From contig CAJSYJ010000004.1 in assembly GCA_910574205.1 (NCBI GenBank), positions 62,001-126,000 on the forward strand: a stretch of DNA of 64,000 bases, in the 5' to 3' direction. The notes beneath the pieces are model-generated. The model ran no database searches, was not told the origin of the DNA, and saw only the letters and a program-made list of their open reading frames with translations. Shown in pieces: positions 42,693-52,007 of this stretch. The stretch comes from Bacteroidales bacterium (GTDB lineage Bacteria; Bacteroidota; Bacteroidia; Bacteroidales; Rikenellaceae). The translations under genes and the position numbers were made by a program. Position 1 is the stretch's first letter. The number at the start of each line of letters is the position of its first letter.

Positions 42693-44689
42693 TGAAAAGA
42701 ACCATTCTCGCGGCCGTCGCCGTGCTGCTCGCACTCGCCGCCGACGCCGCAGCCCGCAGCATCGAGCTGCAATCGCCCGACGGGTGCACGAAGGTTACCG
42801 TCGTCTGCGACGAAGCGCTGTATTGGAGCGTCGAGCGAGGCGGCGAAACGCTGCTGGCGCCCTCGGCCATAGCGTTGCAGACCGACCGCGGCGTCTGGGG
42901 CGAGAAGCCCCGCCCGACCGGCATAAAGCGTATGTCAGAGAACAAGTCGATACCCTCGCCTTTATACCGGCAGTCGCATGTCGCAGACATATATAACGCC
43001 GCCGTAATAGACTTCGGCCGCGGAAGAGATCGCTTCACGGTCGAGTTCCGCGCCTACGACGACGGCGTATGCTACCGCTTCGTCGACAAGGGCGGCCGCG
43101 GGGCATACAGAGTAACGGGCGAAACGGCCGAATTCCGCTTCGACGGCGACCGGACGGCATACATACCCTATGTCAATGCCAAGAAGGATGCCACATCCGA
43201 CTACCGAACGCAGTTCTATACGTCGTTCGAGAACACATACAGCAAGACGACACTGACGGCAATCAACCCCGACCGTCTGATATTCGCACCCGTAGCGGTC
43301 GAATCGAAGGGCGGTGTGAAGCTCTGCATCACGGAGTCCGACTTGGAGGATTATCCGGGTATGTTTCTCTCGAACGGCGATAGCGACTGCTCATTGGAGG
43401 CTGTCTTCGCCCCCGAACCGGACCAGGTGCGGCAGGGCGGCCACAACATGTTGCAGGGCGAGGTGGTAAGCCGCAAGCCGTGGCTGGTCGAGGTGGAGGG
43501 TGCGCGCACCTTCCCGTGGCGCGTGGTGGCCATAGCCGACCAGGATCGTCAGCTGGCCGACTGCGACATCGTGTGGCGTCTGGCCTCGGAGTGTCGTCTG
43601 GACGATATATCGTGGATCGAACCGGGCAAGGTGGCTTGGGACTGGTGGAACGCATGGGGCGTCTACGGCGTCGACTTCCGCTCGGGAGTCAACAACGATA
43701 CATATAAATATTATATAGACTTCGCAGCACGGACGGGCGTCGAGTATGTAATCCTAGACGAGGGTTGGAGCGTCAAGGGTGCTGCCGACCTCAGGCAGGT
43801 AGTACCCGAAATAGATCTCAGAATGCTCATCGACTACGCCTCGGAGCGCGGCGTGGGCATCATACTCTGGGCGGGGTACTGGGCGCTCGACCGCGACATC
43901 GAGGGGGTATGCCGCCACTTCTCGCAAATGGGCGTCAAGGGATTCAAGGTCGACTTCATGGACCGCGACGACTGCCGCATGGTGCGCTTCTGCTACGATG
44001 TTGCGCGCACGGCAGCACGATACCGCCTGCTGGTCGACTTCCACGGCACATACAAGCCCACCGGCCTGTCGCGGACATACCCCAACGTGGTAAACTACGA
44101 GGGTGTGCACGGGCTCGAACAGATGAAGTGGAGCAAGCCGTCGGTGGATCAGGTAACCTACGACGTAACGATACCATTCATCCGCGCACTGGCCGGGCCT
44201 ATGGACTACACGCAGGGCGCCATGCGCAACGCCGCGCAGGGACGCTACCACCCCGTCAACGACTTCCCGATGAGTCAGGGCACGCGCTGTCATCAAATAG
44301 CGATGTATGCCGTATACGACTCGCCGCTGAATATGTTGTGCGACTCGCCGACGGCATATATGGCCGAGCGCGAATGCGCCGACTTCATAGCCTCGGTGCC
44401 GACCGTGTGGGATTCGACCGAATGCGTCGACGGCCGCATAGGCGAGTATGTAGTAATGGTGCGCCGCAAGGGCGACAAGACCTATATCGCCGGACTCAAC
44501 GGCCGCGAGGCACGCACGATAGACCTCGAACAGCTGCTGCCGCAGTATGCCGGCGCCGAGATCGAAACGATGTTTGCCGACGGAGCCAATGCCGACCGCT
44601 TCGGCGAGGACTACCGCTCGACGCGGGGCGGCAAGCTGCCCGCAACCGTGGACATGGCTCCCGGCGGAGGGTTTATAATAAGGTTGTAG
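42692..44689 (+). CDS. Glycoside hydrolase family 97 (probably retaining alpha-galactosidase-like)
   Basis: 665 residues with a signal peptide (MKRTILAAVAVLLALAADAAA), so periplasmic or exported. N-terminal beta-sandwich (ELQSPDGCTKVTVVCDEALYWSV), then the TIM barrel with VAWDWWNAWGVYGVDF, YVILDEGWS, GFKVDFMDRDD (Asp421) and VDFHGTYKPTGLSRTYPN, and an all-beta C-terminal domain. Asp421 in VDFMDR matches the nucleophile position of the retaining GH97 branch rather than the inverting SusB branch. Substrate is inferred. It overlaps rlmN by one base, an odd pairing of functions. Confidence 0.9.
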   Translation: MKRTILAAVAVLLALAADAAARSIELQSPDGCTKVTVVCDEALYWSVERGGETLLAPSAIALQTDRGVWGEKPRPTGIKRMSENKSIPSPLYRQSHVADIYNAAVIDFGRGRDRFTVEFRAYDDGVCYRFVDKGGRGAYRVTGETAEFRFDGDRTAYIPYVNAKKDATSDYRTQFYTSFENTYSKTTLTAINPDRLIFAPVAVESKGGVKLCITESDLEDYPGMFLSNGDSDCSLEAVFAPEPDQVRQGGHNMLQGEVVSRKPWLVEVEGARTFPWRVVAIADQDRQLADCDIVWRLASECRLDDISWIEPGKVAWDWWNAWGVYGVDFRSGVNNDTYKYYIDFAARTGVEYVILDEGWSVKGAADLRQVVPEIDLRMLIDYASERGVGIILWAGYWALDRDIEGVCRHFSQMGVKGFKVDFMDRDDCRMVRFCYDVARTAARYRLLVDFHGTYKPTGLSRTYPNVVNYEGVHGLEQMKWSKPSVDQVTYDVTIPFIRALAGPMDYTQGAMRNAAQGRYHPVNDFPMSQGTRCHQIAMYAVYDSPLNMLCDSPTAYMAERECADFIASVPTVWDSTECVDGRIGEYVVMVRRKGDKTYIAGLNGREARTIDLEQLLPQYAGAEIETMFADGANADRFGEDYRSTRGGKLPATVDMAPGGGFIIRL

Positions 44690-44757
44690 AGACCCGTTCC
44701 GCACCCGGCTTCGAAGCAGACTTCCGGCGCCGCATATGCAGGCGACGACAATACAAT

Positions 44758-44794
44758 GCCGCCCGTACTCCTCTTAGGCAGGAGTACGGGCGGC
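44758..44794. terminator. Bidirectional hairpin between GH97 and kdsC
   Basis: Perfect 15-bp stem (44758-44772 with 44780-44794) between convergent genes, with weak T-runs. Confidence 0.6.
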
Positions 44795-44821
44795 GTTGTC
44801 GGTAGCGCAGGCCGGAACGCT

Positions 44822-45358
44822 CTATCGCGAGGCGATGCCCAGAACGCCCTCGCTCGACTTGCACCATTGGTCTTGCGCGCGGAGGGTCTGTTCGATGATG
44901 TCGCGCACGGCGCCGTGACCGCCGTTGTACTCCGACACGTAACGCGACGCCTCGATGACCTCGGAGCAGGCGTCGGCCGGGCAGACGGGCACGCCTACGC
45001 GGCGCATGCAGTCCAGATCGGGGATGTCGTCGCCCATGTAGATTACCTGGTCGGGGTCGAGAGCGCTGTCGGCCAGAAATTCGTCTATGGCAGCGATCTT
45101 GTTCATGCAGTTGAGATACATGCGCGTAACGCCCAGCATCTCCAAACGCCGGCGCAGCATATCGCCGCGGCCGCCCGAGATGACGCACACCTTGTATCCG
45201 CAGCGTATGGCGTATGCTATCGCATAGCCGTCCTGAGCATGGTAGCGGCGCACGAAATCGCCGTCGGGCGTCGGTATTATGCCGCCGTCGGTCATCACGC
45301 CGTCGACATCCAGCACGAATGCCCTGACGCGAGCTATGTCCTCTTTGAAGTTTCCCAT
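44822..45358 (-). CDS. kdsC: KDO-8-phosphate phosphatase KdsC-like (HAD family)
   Basis: 178 residues. It removes phosphate from KDO-8-P in lipopolysaccharide core synthesis. The C0-type HAD motifs are present: FVLDVDGVMTDGG (Asp17/Asp19), VISGGRG, Lys in NKIAAIDEFL and YMGDDIPDLDCM. No cap domain, as in KdsC. It overlaps the preceding gene by 25 nt and is last in the comEC operon. Confidence 0.92.
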   Translation of the reverse strand: MGNFKEDIARVRAFVLDVDGVMTDGGIIPTPDGDFVRRYHAQDGYAIAYAIRCGYKVCVISGGRGDMLRRRLEMLGVTRMYLNCMNKIAAIDEFLADSALDPDQVIYMGDDIPDLDCMRRVGVPVCPADACSEVIEASRYVSEYNGGHGAVRDIIEQTLRAQDQWCKSSEGVLGIASR

Positions 45359-47046
45359 ATACTTTCAGTTATATCCTTGTAAATCTTTTGTCTGAGCGGG
45401 TCGGCGGCCAGCATGGCCTCGTGAGCGGCGCATACGCTGCGGTCGTCGCGCACGGCGGGTCCGGTCTGCACGTCGTCGGGCGAAGAGACGGCGGCGGCCT
45501 TGGCGGCCGTCTCGATTATCAGCGGCTTCAACACGTCGAACGACATGCCCTCGCGCTCGACGATCTTCGCACCGATACCGTATAGATGGTTGGGGAAGTT
45601 GTTGACCACAACGCCGGCCAGATGTATGACGCGGCGGCGGTCGGAGTCGGCATAGTCGACCTGCGTCGAGAGCATCCTCGCCAGCGTGAAGAGCCGCTCG
45701 CGCGTAGTTTCGTTCTCAGCCTCGATGAATATCGGAACGTGCGAAAGGTCGATGCGGCGCCCGGCAGAGAAGCTCTGCAAGGCGTAGAGTATGCCGCGGT
45801 TGCGGATCTTCGCCGGCAGAGTCTGCAACGACACGCTGCCGGCCGTATGGACCACTATCGCATCGTCGGGAAAGGGCAGACGCTCGGCAACCTCGGCGAT
45901 AGCCTTGTCGCTGACGGCTATTATATATATGTCGGCCTCGGCCAGCTGCTCGGGACGGTCGGTGGTGGATGTAGACGTGAGCGAAGCGATGCGCATGCCG
46001 CGCACGGGGTTGCGGGCGAATATCTGCCGCAGCTCAGCCCCGCCGCACGAGGCGAGCATGACGGCGTACGACTCGGCGACATTGCCGCTGCCGACGATAA
46101 CGACGCTGACGGCCTTGCCGTCGGGCAGCAGGGGGCGCAGGTTGCGGCGCCGTTCGCTGTCGAAACGCACCATATTCTGCAAGGCGAACGACAGTTCGCA
46201 GCCCGCAAGAACGATCTGCCACGACACCTGCAACCATACGATGAACAGCGGCAGAGCCGCAAAGCTGCCGTATATGGCATTGTATGACGTCATATAGCCC
46301 TGCACGTAGACATAGCCCCACTGCCACAGCGAGAGCGCGATGCCGGCAGCGATACCGGCGCGCCACGCGTTGGATGTGCGCACGGCCGTATGGGGTATAT
46401 ACTTGTACAGCAGTGTCGTGGCAAGACATGCGACGGCCAGCGACAACGCCCTCGTCAGCAGGAAGTGGGTATGCGAATCGAGCCCGATCGAAGTAAAAGC
46501 GTTATAGGCTATCGATGTCGACAGAGCCCACAGCGGCGGCACGATCAGCGCCACGGCCAGATAGGCCGGGTAGCGGAACATGAGTTTGCGGCGGCGCGGC
46601 ACCTCCCAGATGCTGTTGAACGAAGCCTCGACCGAGTCGAATACGCGGAACACGGCCCACAGCAGCGTCACGGCACCGAATCCGGCCAGCACGCCCGAGT
46701 GGAAGTTGTCGGCGGCGTTGCCGGCGAAATCGATTACCATATCCAGCTCGGCGCGGGAGTCGGGAAAGAGCTTGTAGAGGCTCAGTATCATGGGGCGCAG
46801 GCCGCCCAAGGCTCGCACTATGACGAACGCCAGGGCCAAAACCGGTATCACGGCAAAGGTCGAATAGAGTGTCAGCGCAGCGCTCTGCATGATCGTGCGG
46901 TGGGTATTCATGCCGCGAAGCGTATAGAACAGCAGCTTATAGGCGCTGACCAGAGTACGCGTCGCGGCACCCGACAGCTCGCCGCGCTCCAAGCGGAACA
47001 CGGTGTCGGTAAAGAATCTCCGTATGCGACCGTAGAGTTTTTTCAT
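45334..47046 (-). CDS. YihY/BrkB membrane protein fused to DUF2520 Rossmann domain
   Basis: 570 residues. Residues ~1-300 are a YihY/UPF0761 membrane protein with about six hydrophobic segments (ALTLYSTFAVIPVLALAFVIV, VLAGFGAVTLLWAVFRVFDSVEASFNSIW, AIYGSFAALPLFIVWLQVSWQIVLAGCELSFALQNM). From ~308 the chain continues in frame into a DUF2520/Rossmann-like domain (SVVIVGSGNVAESYAVML, ITHTAG-like VVHTAGSVSLQTL, HLAGVVVNNFPNHLYGIGAKI). No stop lies between them. An internal ATG at MVRFDSE could also make the second domain alone. The start overlaps the methyltransferase stop by 4 nt. Both domain functions are uncharacterised. Confidence 0.85.
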   Translation of the reverse strand: MKKLYGRIRRFFTDTVFRLERGELSGAATRTLVSAYKLLFYTLRGMNTHRTIMQSAALTLYSTFAVIPVLALAFVIVRALGGLRPMILSLYKLFPDSRAELDMVIDFAGNAADNFHSGVLAGFGAVTLLWAVFRVFDSVEASFNSIWEVPRRRKLMFRYPAYLAVALIVPPLWALSTSIAYNAFTSIGLDSHTHFLLTRALSLAVACLATTLLYKYIPHTAVRTSNAWRAGIAAGIALSLWQWGYVYVQGYMTSYNAIYGSFAALPLFIVWLQVSWQIVLAGCELSFALQNMVRFDSERRRNLRPLLPDGKAVSVVIVGSGNVAESYAVMLASCGGAELRQIFARNPVRGMRIASLTSTSTTDRPEQLAEADIYIIAVSDKAIAEVAERLPFPDDAIVVHTAGSVSLQTLPAKIRNRGILYALQSFSAGRRIDLSHVPIFIEAENETTRERLFTLARMLSTQVDYADSDRRRVIHLAGVVVNNFPNHLYGIGAKIVEREGMSFDVLKPLIIETAAKAAAVSSPDDVQTGPAVRDDRSVCAAHEAMLAADPLRQKIYKDITESIWETSKRT

Positions 47047-48215
47047 AATCTGTCCGATAGCTGTTCGAGGCGGATGACCCATGTCTCGCCGCCGATCGTC
47101 GTGAAGGCCAGACGCACGTCGCCTCCCTCGCGCAGGCCGGCCGCACGCCGTATCGCCTCGACCGACAGGCGGCAGTCGCGTTTGAGCACCTCGACACCCG
47201 CGCCGCGATACTCGCGCCTCAACTCCCGCGGGCGGTAGCGCTCGATCGATACGATCCGGTCGATACGCCCCAAAACCGCCCTGCCGGGCAGCTCGCGGCA
47301 AAAGGCATATCCGTCGCGGCTCCACATCTCCGCTATACCCGAGAGCGAGCGCAGCGCGGCGCGCGACTTCTGCAACGCCACGTCGGGGGTTATCATATAA
47401 CGCCACAGACCGCCGGCGAAGCTCTCCCCGCTCACGGCGCAGTGCAGCTCGTCGCGCGAGAAGCTCTCCTCGCCAAGCCCGAGCGCCACGGCATGCAGCG
47501 TATCGCATTCGGCACCGGTATATATATCGACCTCCTTGCACTCGCCCCCGAGCGAGACGACCTCGACCGTGCAGGGCGAAAAGAGCCTGAACGCCTCGTC
47601 GCAGTCGAACAGCGGCGAACACTTGACCGCCACGCGCGGCGCCAGGCGGCGCAGGGCGGGCATAAGGGCTATGATGTCGGGCGAGCAATCCTCCATGCGG
47701 ACGAGCTTGCGCCCCTCGGCCGAACGGCGGTCGGGATCGACGAATATCCAGTCGAAGCGCTCGCCGCACGCAGCGACGAAGTGCTCGGCAGAATCCTCGA
47801 CCACGGCAACGTTATCTATGCCGAGCCGCGAGAAGTTCTCACGGGCTACGGCCGCGAGCGTCGCGTCGCGCTCGACCGCTACCACCTGCGCGAAGCGTCG
47901 CGCGAGAGCTGCGGCATCGACCCCCAGACCGCACGTAAGATCGAGCACGCGACCGCCGCAGAGCGGCTTGCGCGCGGCGCAGGCCTCGCTCGACGACTGC
48001 TCGAAGGCCAGCGGCGGCAGGATGCAGCGGGCGCGATACATAGCGGGCAGCTTCTCGCGCGCCCGCTGCAAGTACTTGACCTGCGTAGCCACCCTCGCGG
48101 CATGGGCTATGCGGCCGTCGAGAGCGATGTCAGTGGGTCGGCGGTCGAGGTTATCCTCGACGGCACGGCGCACAGGCTCCGAGAGCAGCACATCAAGATC
48201 GGACATAGTCATCAT
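47043..48215 (-). CDS. Class I SAM methyltransferase with THUMP-like C-terminus
   Basis: 390 residues. SAM motif I is VLDLTCGLGVDAAALARRF, with VVAVERD as motif II and FDWIFVDPDRRS as the catalytic-region motif. The C-terminal part (VALQKSRAALRSLSGIAEMWSRDGYAFC; GAGVEVLKRDCRLSVEAIRRAAGL) matches the THUMP-like domain of Bacteroidetes RNA/DNA methyltransferases. The substrate is unknown. It overlaps comEC by 23 nt and the YihY/DUF2520 fusion by 4 nt. Confidence 0.85.
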   Translation of the reverse strand: MMTMSDLDVLLSEPVRRAVEDNLDRRPTDIALDGRIAHAARVATQVKYLQRAREKLPAMYRARCILPPLAFEQSSSEACAARKPLCGGRVLDLTCGLGVDAAALARRFAQVVAVERDATLAAVARENFSRLGIDNVAVVEDSAEHFVAACGERFDWIFVDPDRRSAEGRKLVRMEDCSPDIIALMPALRRLAPRVAVKCSPLFDCDEAFRLFSPCTVEVVSLGGECKEVDIYTGAECDTLHAVALGLGEESFSRDELHCAVSGESFAGGLWRYMITPDVALQKSRAALRSLSGIAEMWSRDGYAFCRELPGRAVLGRIDRIVSIERYRPRELRREYRGAGVEVLKRDCRLSVEAIRRAAGLREGGDVRLAFTTIGGETWVIRLEQLSDRL

Positions 48216-49695
48216 ATCGCGGCAAAGTTACCCTTTTTTTTCGATCCGCACTCCAACAGAGCAGAGTAATCGCCGCAAAGAGTGCGTATACGGCAAATAC
48301 CGCGCCCGCACCCATGCGCCACTCCGCAACGCCCCAAGCGGCAGCCCACCTAACGACGGCATTCTGCGCTTCGGCTGCGAACGATGCCGCAATGGCCGGC
48401 GCAGCAGCCGCCCACCCGGCCGGCATCACGACGGCAGTCAGAGCAGCCACAACGACGACAGCGGCCGAGACCATAATGGCAGGCGAGACGACGATGCCGC
48501 TCCACGCCATATAGCCGAACTCGTGCGATATGACGGGCATCGTCCACAGCGTCGCCGCGACACCGACGGCAACGGTCGAGAGAATGGCGTCGACGGCGCG
48601 ATATCCGGTGCGAAGACGACGGGCGAGGGGCACGCCCCACAGCAGAATGCCCGTCACGGCGAGCATCGACAGCCGGAATCCCGTATCCCACAAGTACGAC
48701 GAGTCGAAGACGAGCATGACGAAGGCCGTGGCCGACAATGCGTTGAGCGAGACATACGAGGACGAGAATATACGCGAGAGCTGGAATATCGAGAACATCA
48801 CGGCCGCTCTGACCACGCTCGCCGGCAGGCCGCACATTGCGGCGAAGAGCCATATCGCCGCGACACCCAAGATCTTGCGCAGGATATGTCCGCCGTGAAA
48901 CAGCGCCAGCCACGCCAACAGCATATCGACAGCCGCGGCCACAAGCCCCAGATGCAGCCCCGACACGGCCAGCACGTGCGCCGTACCCGAACGTGAATAC
49001 ATCCGCTTCAGCTCCTCGTCGAGGGCGTCGCGCGAGCCGGTGGCCATGGCCTGCACAACGGCGCCGCCGCGCCCCTCGATGCCCGTGGCGCGCAGACACT
49101 CTACGGCACGGCGCTGCAAGGTGGAGGTCGCATCGCCGCAGCGGGCGACGATATCGGCTTCGGAGAGCGACAGAGCTCCGACATAGCCCCGGCGTCGCAT
49201 GCTGCGGGCGTAGTCGGCATGGCGAGAGATACGCTCCCGAAGCGGTGCCACGACCGTAAGCCGGTCGCCTGCGGCAACGGAATCGCACCGCAGCCACAGC
49301 ACGACGCGCTCGTCGGCCGTCATGACGCTGCCGCCCTCCGACCAGGCCGCGATGCGTCCCCGCGCCGCAGAGTAACCCTCGCGCGGCCGAGGCTCGGTAT
49401 CGACGTCGACGGCCATCGCAAGGCTCCTGCCGTAAGGCACCGTCGAGCGCACCTCGTGCAGTGCAGGCAGCATGGCGCCCAGCGCAAAGAGCGACGCAGC
49501 GGCATGAAGAAGTGCTACGGGACGGCTGCGGCACAGATACATGCAGAGGCACCCGACAGCGAAACCGGCCGCGAGCAGCCACAACGGCAGCTCGAACCAC
49601 CCGTCGAACAGAATGCCGGCGACAAGCGGCACGAGCGCGAGGCACATCGGCATAGAGCCCAAACGCTTGCGGGCGAGCGAGAAATCGAGCGGCAT
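48193..49695 (-). CDS. comEC: ComEC/Rec2 family DNA-uptake channel, short form
   Basis: 500 residues. An N-terminal membrane pair, a soluble OB-fold region (RGRIAAWSEGGSVMTADERVVLWL), and the competence domain with GTAHVLAVSGLHLGLVAAAVDMLLAW, LPASVVRAAVMFSIFQLSRIF and about eight further helices. ComEC passes single-stranded DNA through the inner membrane. The metallo-beta-lactamase domain found at the C-terminus of many ComECs is absent. Start MPLDFSLARKR at 49695 is preferred to the frame opening at 49764. First gene of the operon. Confidence 0.9.
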   Translation of the reverse strand: MPLDFSLARKRLGSMPMCLALVPLVAGILFDGWFELPLWLLAAGFAVGCLCMYLCRSRPVALLHAAASLFALGAMLPALHEVRSTVPYGRSLAMAVDVDTEPRPREGYSAARGRIAAWSEGGSVMTADERVVLWLRCDSVAAGDRLTVVAPLRERISRHADYARSMRRRGYVGALSLSEADIVARCGDATSTLQRRAVECLRATGIEGRGGAVVQAMATGSRDALDEELKRMYSRSGTAHVLAVSGLHLGLVAAAVDMLLAWLALFHGGHILRKILGVAAIWLFAAMCGLPASVVRAAVMFSIFQLSRIFSSSYVSLNALSATAFVMLVFDSSYLWDTGFRLSMLAVTGILLWGVPLARRLRTGYRAVDAILSTVAVGVAATLWTMPVISHEFGYMAWSGIVVSPAIMVSAAVVVVAALTAVVMPAGWAAAAPAIAASFAAEAQNAVVRWAAAWGVAEWRMGAGAVFAVYALFAAITLLCWSADRKKRVTLPRYDDYVRS

Positions 49696-49771
49696 AATCA
49701 AATAAAATATTCGAATCGAGTATAAATATAAGATTATTTTCGTAGCGGATTCGATTTTTCTCACGAAAAAT

Positions 49772-49800
49772 TTTGCGGGGGGGGGAATTTCCTATATTTG
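49772..49800 (+). promoter_or_regulatory. Promoter with a G9 tract in its spacer
   Basis: -33 TTTG at 49772-49775 and -7 TATATTTG at 49793-49800, with only 17 bp between them, including nine consecutive Gs (49777-49785). Other promoters here use 19-20 bp. Confidence 0.7.
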
Positions 49801-49878
49801 CAAAAGAATCGTTTTCGTCAGGTCGAGCGCACAGACCCGACAGCCGAAAGCGAAGACAACAACTTAAATAACACGACT

Positions 49879-50778
49879 ATGAAACAGATCTTTTCACATC
49901 TCATCGCCGCGACGGCGCTGATGCTCGCGGCATGCACCGGCGACAATGCCGAGGGCGGCTCGAAGCAGCCCGGCGGCGGCAACCCGGAGGGAATCGTCGC
50001 GGTAAAAGAGGCGCAGACGCACGAGGGCGAAGCCACCGTACTGACAGACGATATGATATGCGGGCTCGTAGTAGAGACACAGCAGCTCCTCCTGGCCGAT
50101 GGGGTCGAGCCGGGCGAAGTGCTCGACGAGGGGGATATCGTAGTATTCATGCTCGACGGACGCGAGCTGCTGCGCATGCCGTTCGTGCGCGAAATGCCGC
50201 AGAGCAAGGAGCAGCGCGTATTGTATGCCCACTTCGACAGCGCTTACGGCTATATGTACTTCATACTCGGCGGTCTGAGCGACGAGGCGTGGAGGATGTT
50301 GGTCGACCATTTGGCAGCGACGGGACGTATCGTAGAACTGCCGCAGGCACCCGAGCAGCCCGCCGACCCCGACAACGGCTACGTAGACTGTCGCACGCAC
50401 CTTTCGCCGTGGGAGGATACGGGAGAGATAGCCCTCGTGCGCCTGCCGCTGACAAAAATAGTATCGGACATAAAGCCCAACCGCCTGTATGCGATACGCG
50501 ATGCCGCAACGCTGGCGGCAATAGCGGCTACGGACGCCGATATAGACTTCGACACCCATACGGTGCTGGCCGTGAGGCTGGTTACACCCAACGGCATTCA
50601 TGCCGTAGAGTCGGGGCTCGACCGCACGGAGGAGGGATATACATACCGCGTCGAAGCCAAGACCGACTGCACCGAGGTAATCGGCGACGAGATGCTGTTC
50701 GTCGCGGCCCGCATCGATGCGGATGCCCGGATAGAGTTCCTGCTCGAACCACAGCTGCCCGCCTGCTACTATGAGTGA
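49879..50778 (+). CDS. Lipoprotein of unknown function with possible switchable promoter
   Basis: 299 residues; start MKQIFSHLIAATALMLAAC gives lipobox LAAC (Cys19). The frame opens at 49798 but that part is upstream leader. A Gly/Asn/Pro-rich linker (EGGSKQPGGGNPEG) precedes two apparent repeats of a mixed domain (ICGLVVETQQLLLADGVEPG; HLSPWEDTGEIALVRLPLTK). No family is recognised. It overlaps the GNAT gene by 8 nt. Confidence 0.7.
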   Translation: MKQIFSHLIAATALMLAACTGDNAEGGSKQPGGGNPEGIVAVKEAQTHEGEATVLTDDMICGLVVETQQLLLADGVEPGEVLDEGDIVVFMLDGRELLRMPFVREMPQSKEQRVLYAHFDSAYGYMYFILGGLSDEAWRMLVDHLAATGRIVELPQAPEQPADPDNGYVDCRTHLSPWEDTGEIALVRLPLTKIVSDIKPNRLYAIRDAATLAAIAATDADIDFDTHTVLAVRLVTPNGIHAVESGLDRTEEGYTYRVEAKTDCTEVIGDEMLFVAARIDADARIEFLLEPQLPACYYE

Positions 50779-51325
50779 CACGATCATCCATACCCGCCGG
50801 CTCACTCTGCGCCCGTGGCGCGAGTCGGATGCCGAGGCGCTATACCGATATGCCAAGGACCCGGCCGTGGGCACTCCGGCCGGGTGGCCTGCGCACCGCT
50901 CGGCAGCAGAGAGCCTCGACGTGATCCGCACCGTATTCTCCGCACCGGAGGTATATGCCGTAGTCCCGAAGCCCTCGGACGAGCCGGTCGGCAGCTGCGG
51001 CATAATGACCGGCGATACGCTGCATAGCGCCTGCATGGGCTCCGACGATGCCGAGATCGGATACTGGATCGCCGTTCCGTACTGGGGGCAGGGGATGATC
51101 CCCGAAGCCGTCGACGCACTTATCGACCGCTGCTTCCGCCATCTCGGCCGCACGACCGTATGGATCGGATATTACGACGGCAACGACAAGTCGCGCCGCG
51201 TAGCCGAAAAGTGCGGTTTCGAATACCACCACACCGCTCCGCCGGCGCCCTCGCCGCTGGGAGACATTCGCACCGAACACTTCATGCGCCTTACCAAGGA
51301 GCGTTACGAGCGTTCGAGACGATGA
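50771..51325 (+). CDS. GNAT family N-acetyltransferase (RimJ/RimL-like)
   Basis: 184 residues. Typical opening TRRLTLRPWRESDAEALYRYAKDP, IGYWIAVPYWGQGMIPEAVDALI for the acetyl-CoA loop region, and NDKSRRVAEKCGFEY at the end. It transfers acetyl groups, probably to a protein N-terminus or small molecule; the substrate is unknown. It overlaps the lipoprotein gene by 8 nt, so it depends on the G-tract promoter. Confidence 0.88.
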   Translation: MSDTIIHTRRLTLRPWRESDAEALYRYAKDPAVGTPAGWPAHRSAAESLDVIRTVFSAPEVYAVVPKPSDEPVGSCGIMTGDTLHSACMGSDDAEIGYWIAVPYWGQGMIPEAVDALIDRCFRHLGRTTVWIGYYDGNDKSRRVAEKCGFEYHHTAPPAPSPLGDIRTEHFMRLTKERYERSRR

Positions 51326-51347
51326 CCGCCGGCCGTCGCGACGACCG

Positions 51348-51839
51348 TCAGAACCTCAGACCGAAGCTAAGGCCGACACCGGCATACGGTTGCGGCCCCT
51401 CGGGCGTGATGCCGTAACCGACCTGCGCGCCGAGCACGATGCCCCACCTTTTGCGCGTTGCGACGCGGCGCGTGTCGGTTATGATCTGCCGGCTGTCGTA
51501 GCATTCGATGCTCAGCAGTTTCGGCCGCCACCCCTCGACCACGGCACGATAGCGATCGGTGCGATACTCCACTTGCTCGATAGGCATCTCGACACGCACC
51601 GTGTCCCGAAGCATGAGCGAATCGACCCTGACCAGATAACAAGTGTCGACGCGCACGAAGGTGCGCCACCTGTCGACGGGCACCGTGTCGCGCACCGTAT
51701 CGCGGACAACGATCGTGTCGCGACGCACATCGTCCGCACAACACTCTCGGCGGCCGACGCTGCGGCCGGCAAGAAACGAAATCGAGACAAGCAGCAACGG
51801 CATCAGTGCCACCGCAGTCAATAGAAGGAGTCTTTTCAT
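51348..51839 (-). CDS. Small membrane-anchored phage-type protein (DUF6808-like)
   Basis: 163 residues. One N-terminal hydrophobic anchor (LLLLTAVALMPLLLVSISFLAG), then a repetitive region rich in RDT/VDT (RRDTIVVRDTVRDTVPVDRW), and a C-terminus ending GIVLGAQVGYGITPEGPQPYAGVGLSFGLRF. This layout resembles DUF6808-type proteins I know from Bacteroidales prophages; here it is isolated. Start MKRLLLLTA at 51839 rather than the longer frame. Confidence 0.55.
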   Translation of the reverse strand: MKRLLLLTAVALMPLLLVSISFLAGRSVGRRECCADDVRRDTIVVRDTVRDTVPVDRWRTFVRVDTCYLVRVDSLMLRDTVRVEMPIEQVEYRTDRYRAVVEGWRPKLLSIECYDSRQIITDTRRVATRKRWGIVLGAQVGYGITPEGPQPYAGVGLSFGLRF

Positions 51840-51963
51840 GAAAAAGGAGTTTAGCGCCTGCAAACTTAAACTCCCGTTGCGTCAATATCTGACACGATCG
51901 CAACTATCCGATCCGCCTGTTCAGCGGGCGATCGGCATCGACGCAGAGACAGATGAAACCCGC

Positions 51964-52004
51964 AAATTCTTTAAAGTTTTTAAAACTCTTTAAAGAAATT
52001 TTAA
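51964..52004. repeat. 41-bp direct repeat downstream of fic (copy 1)
   Basis: Begins AAATTCTTTAAAGTTTTTAA; matches 53354-53394 at 39 of 41 positions. Internally an imperfect palindrome around two CTTTAAAG motifs. Confidence 0.85.
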
Positions 52005-52007
52005 AGA

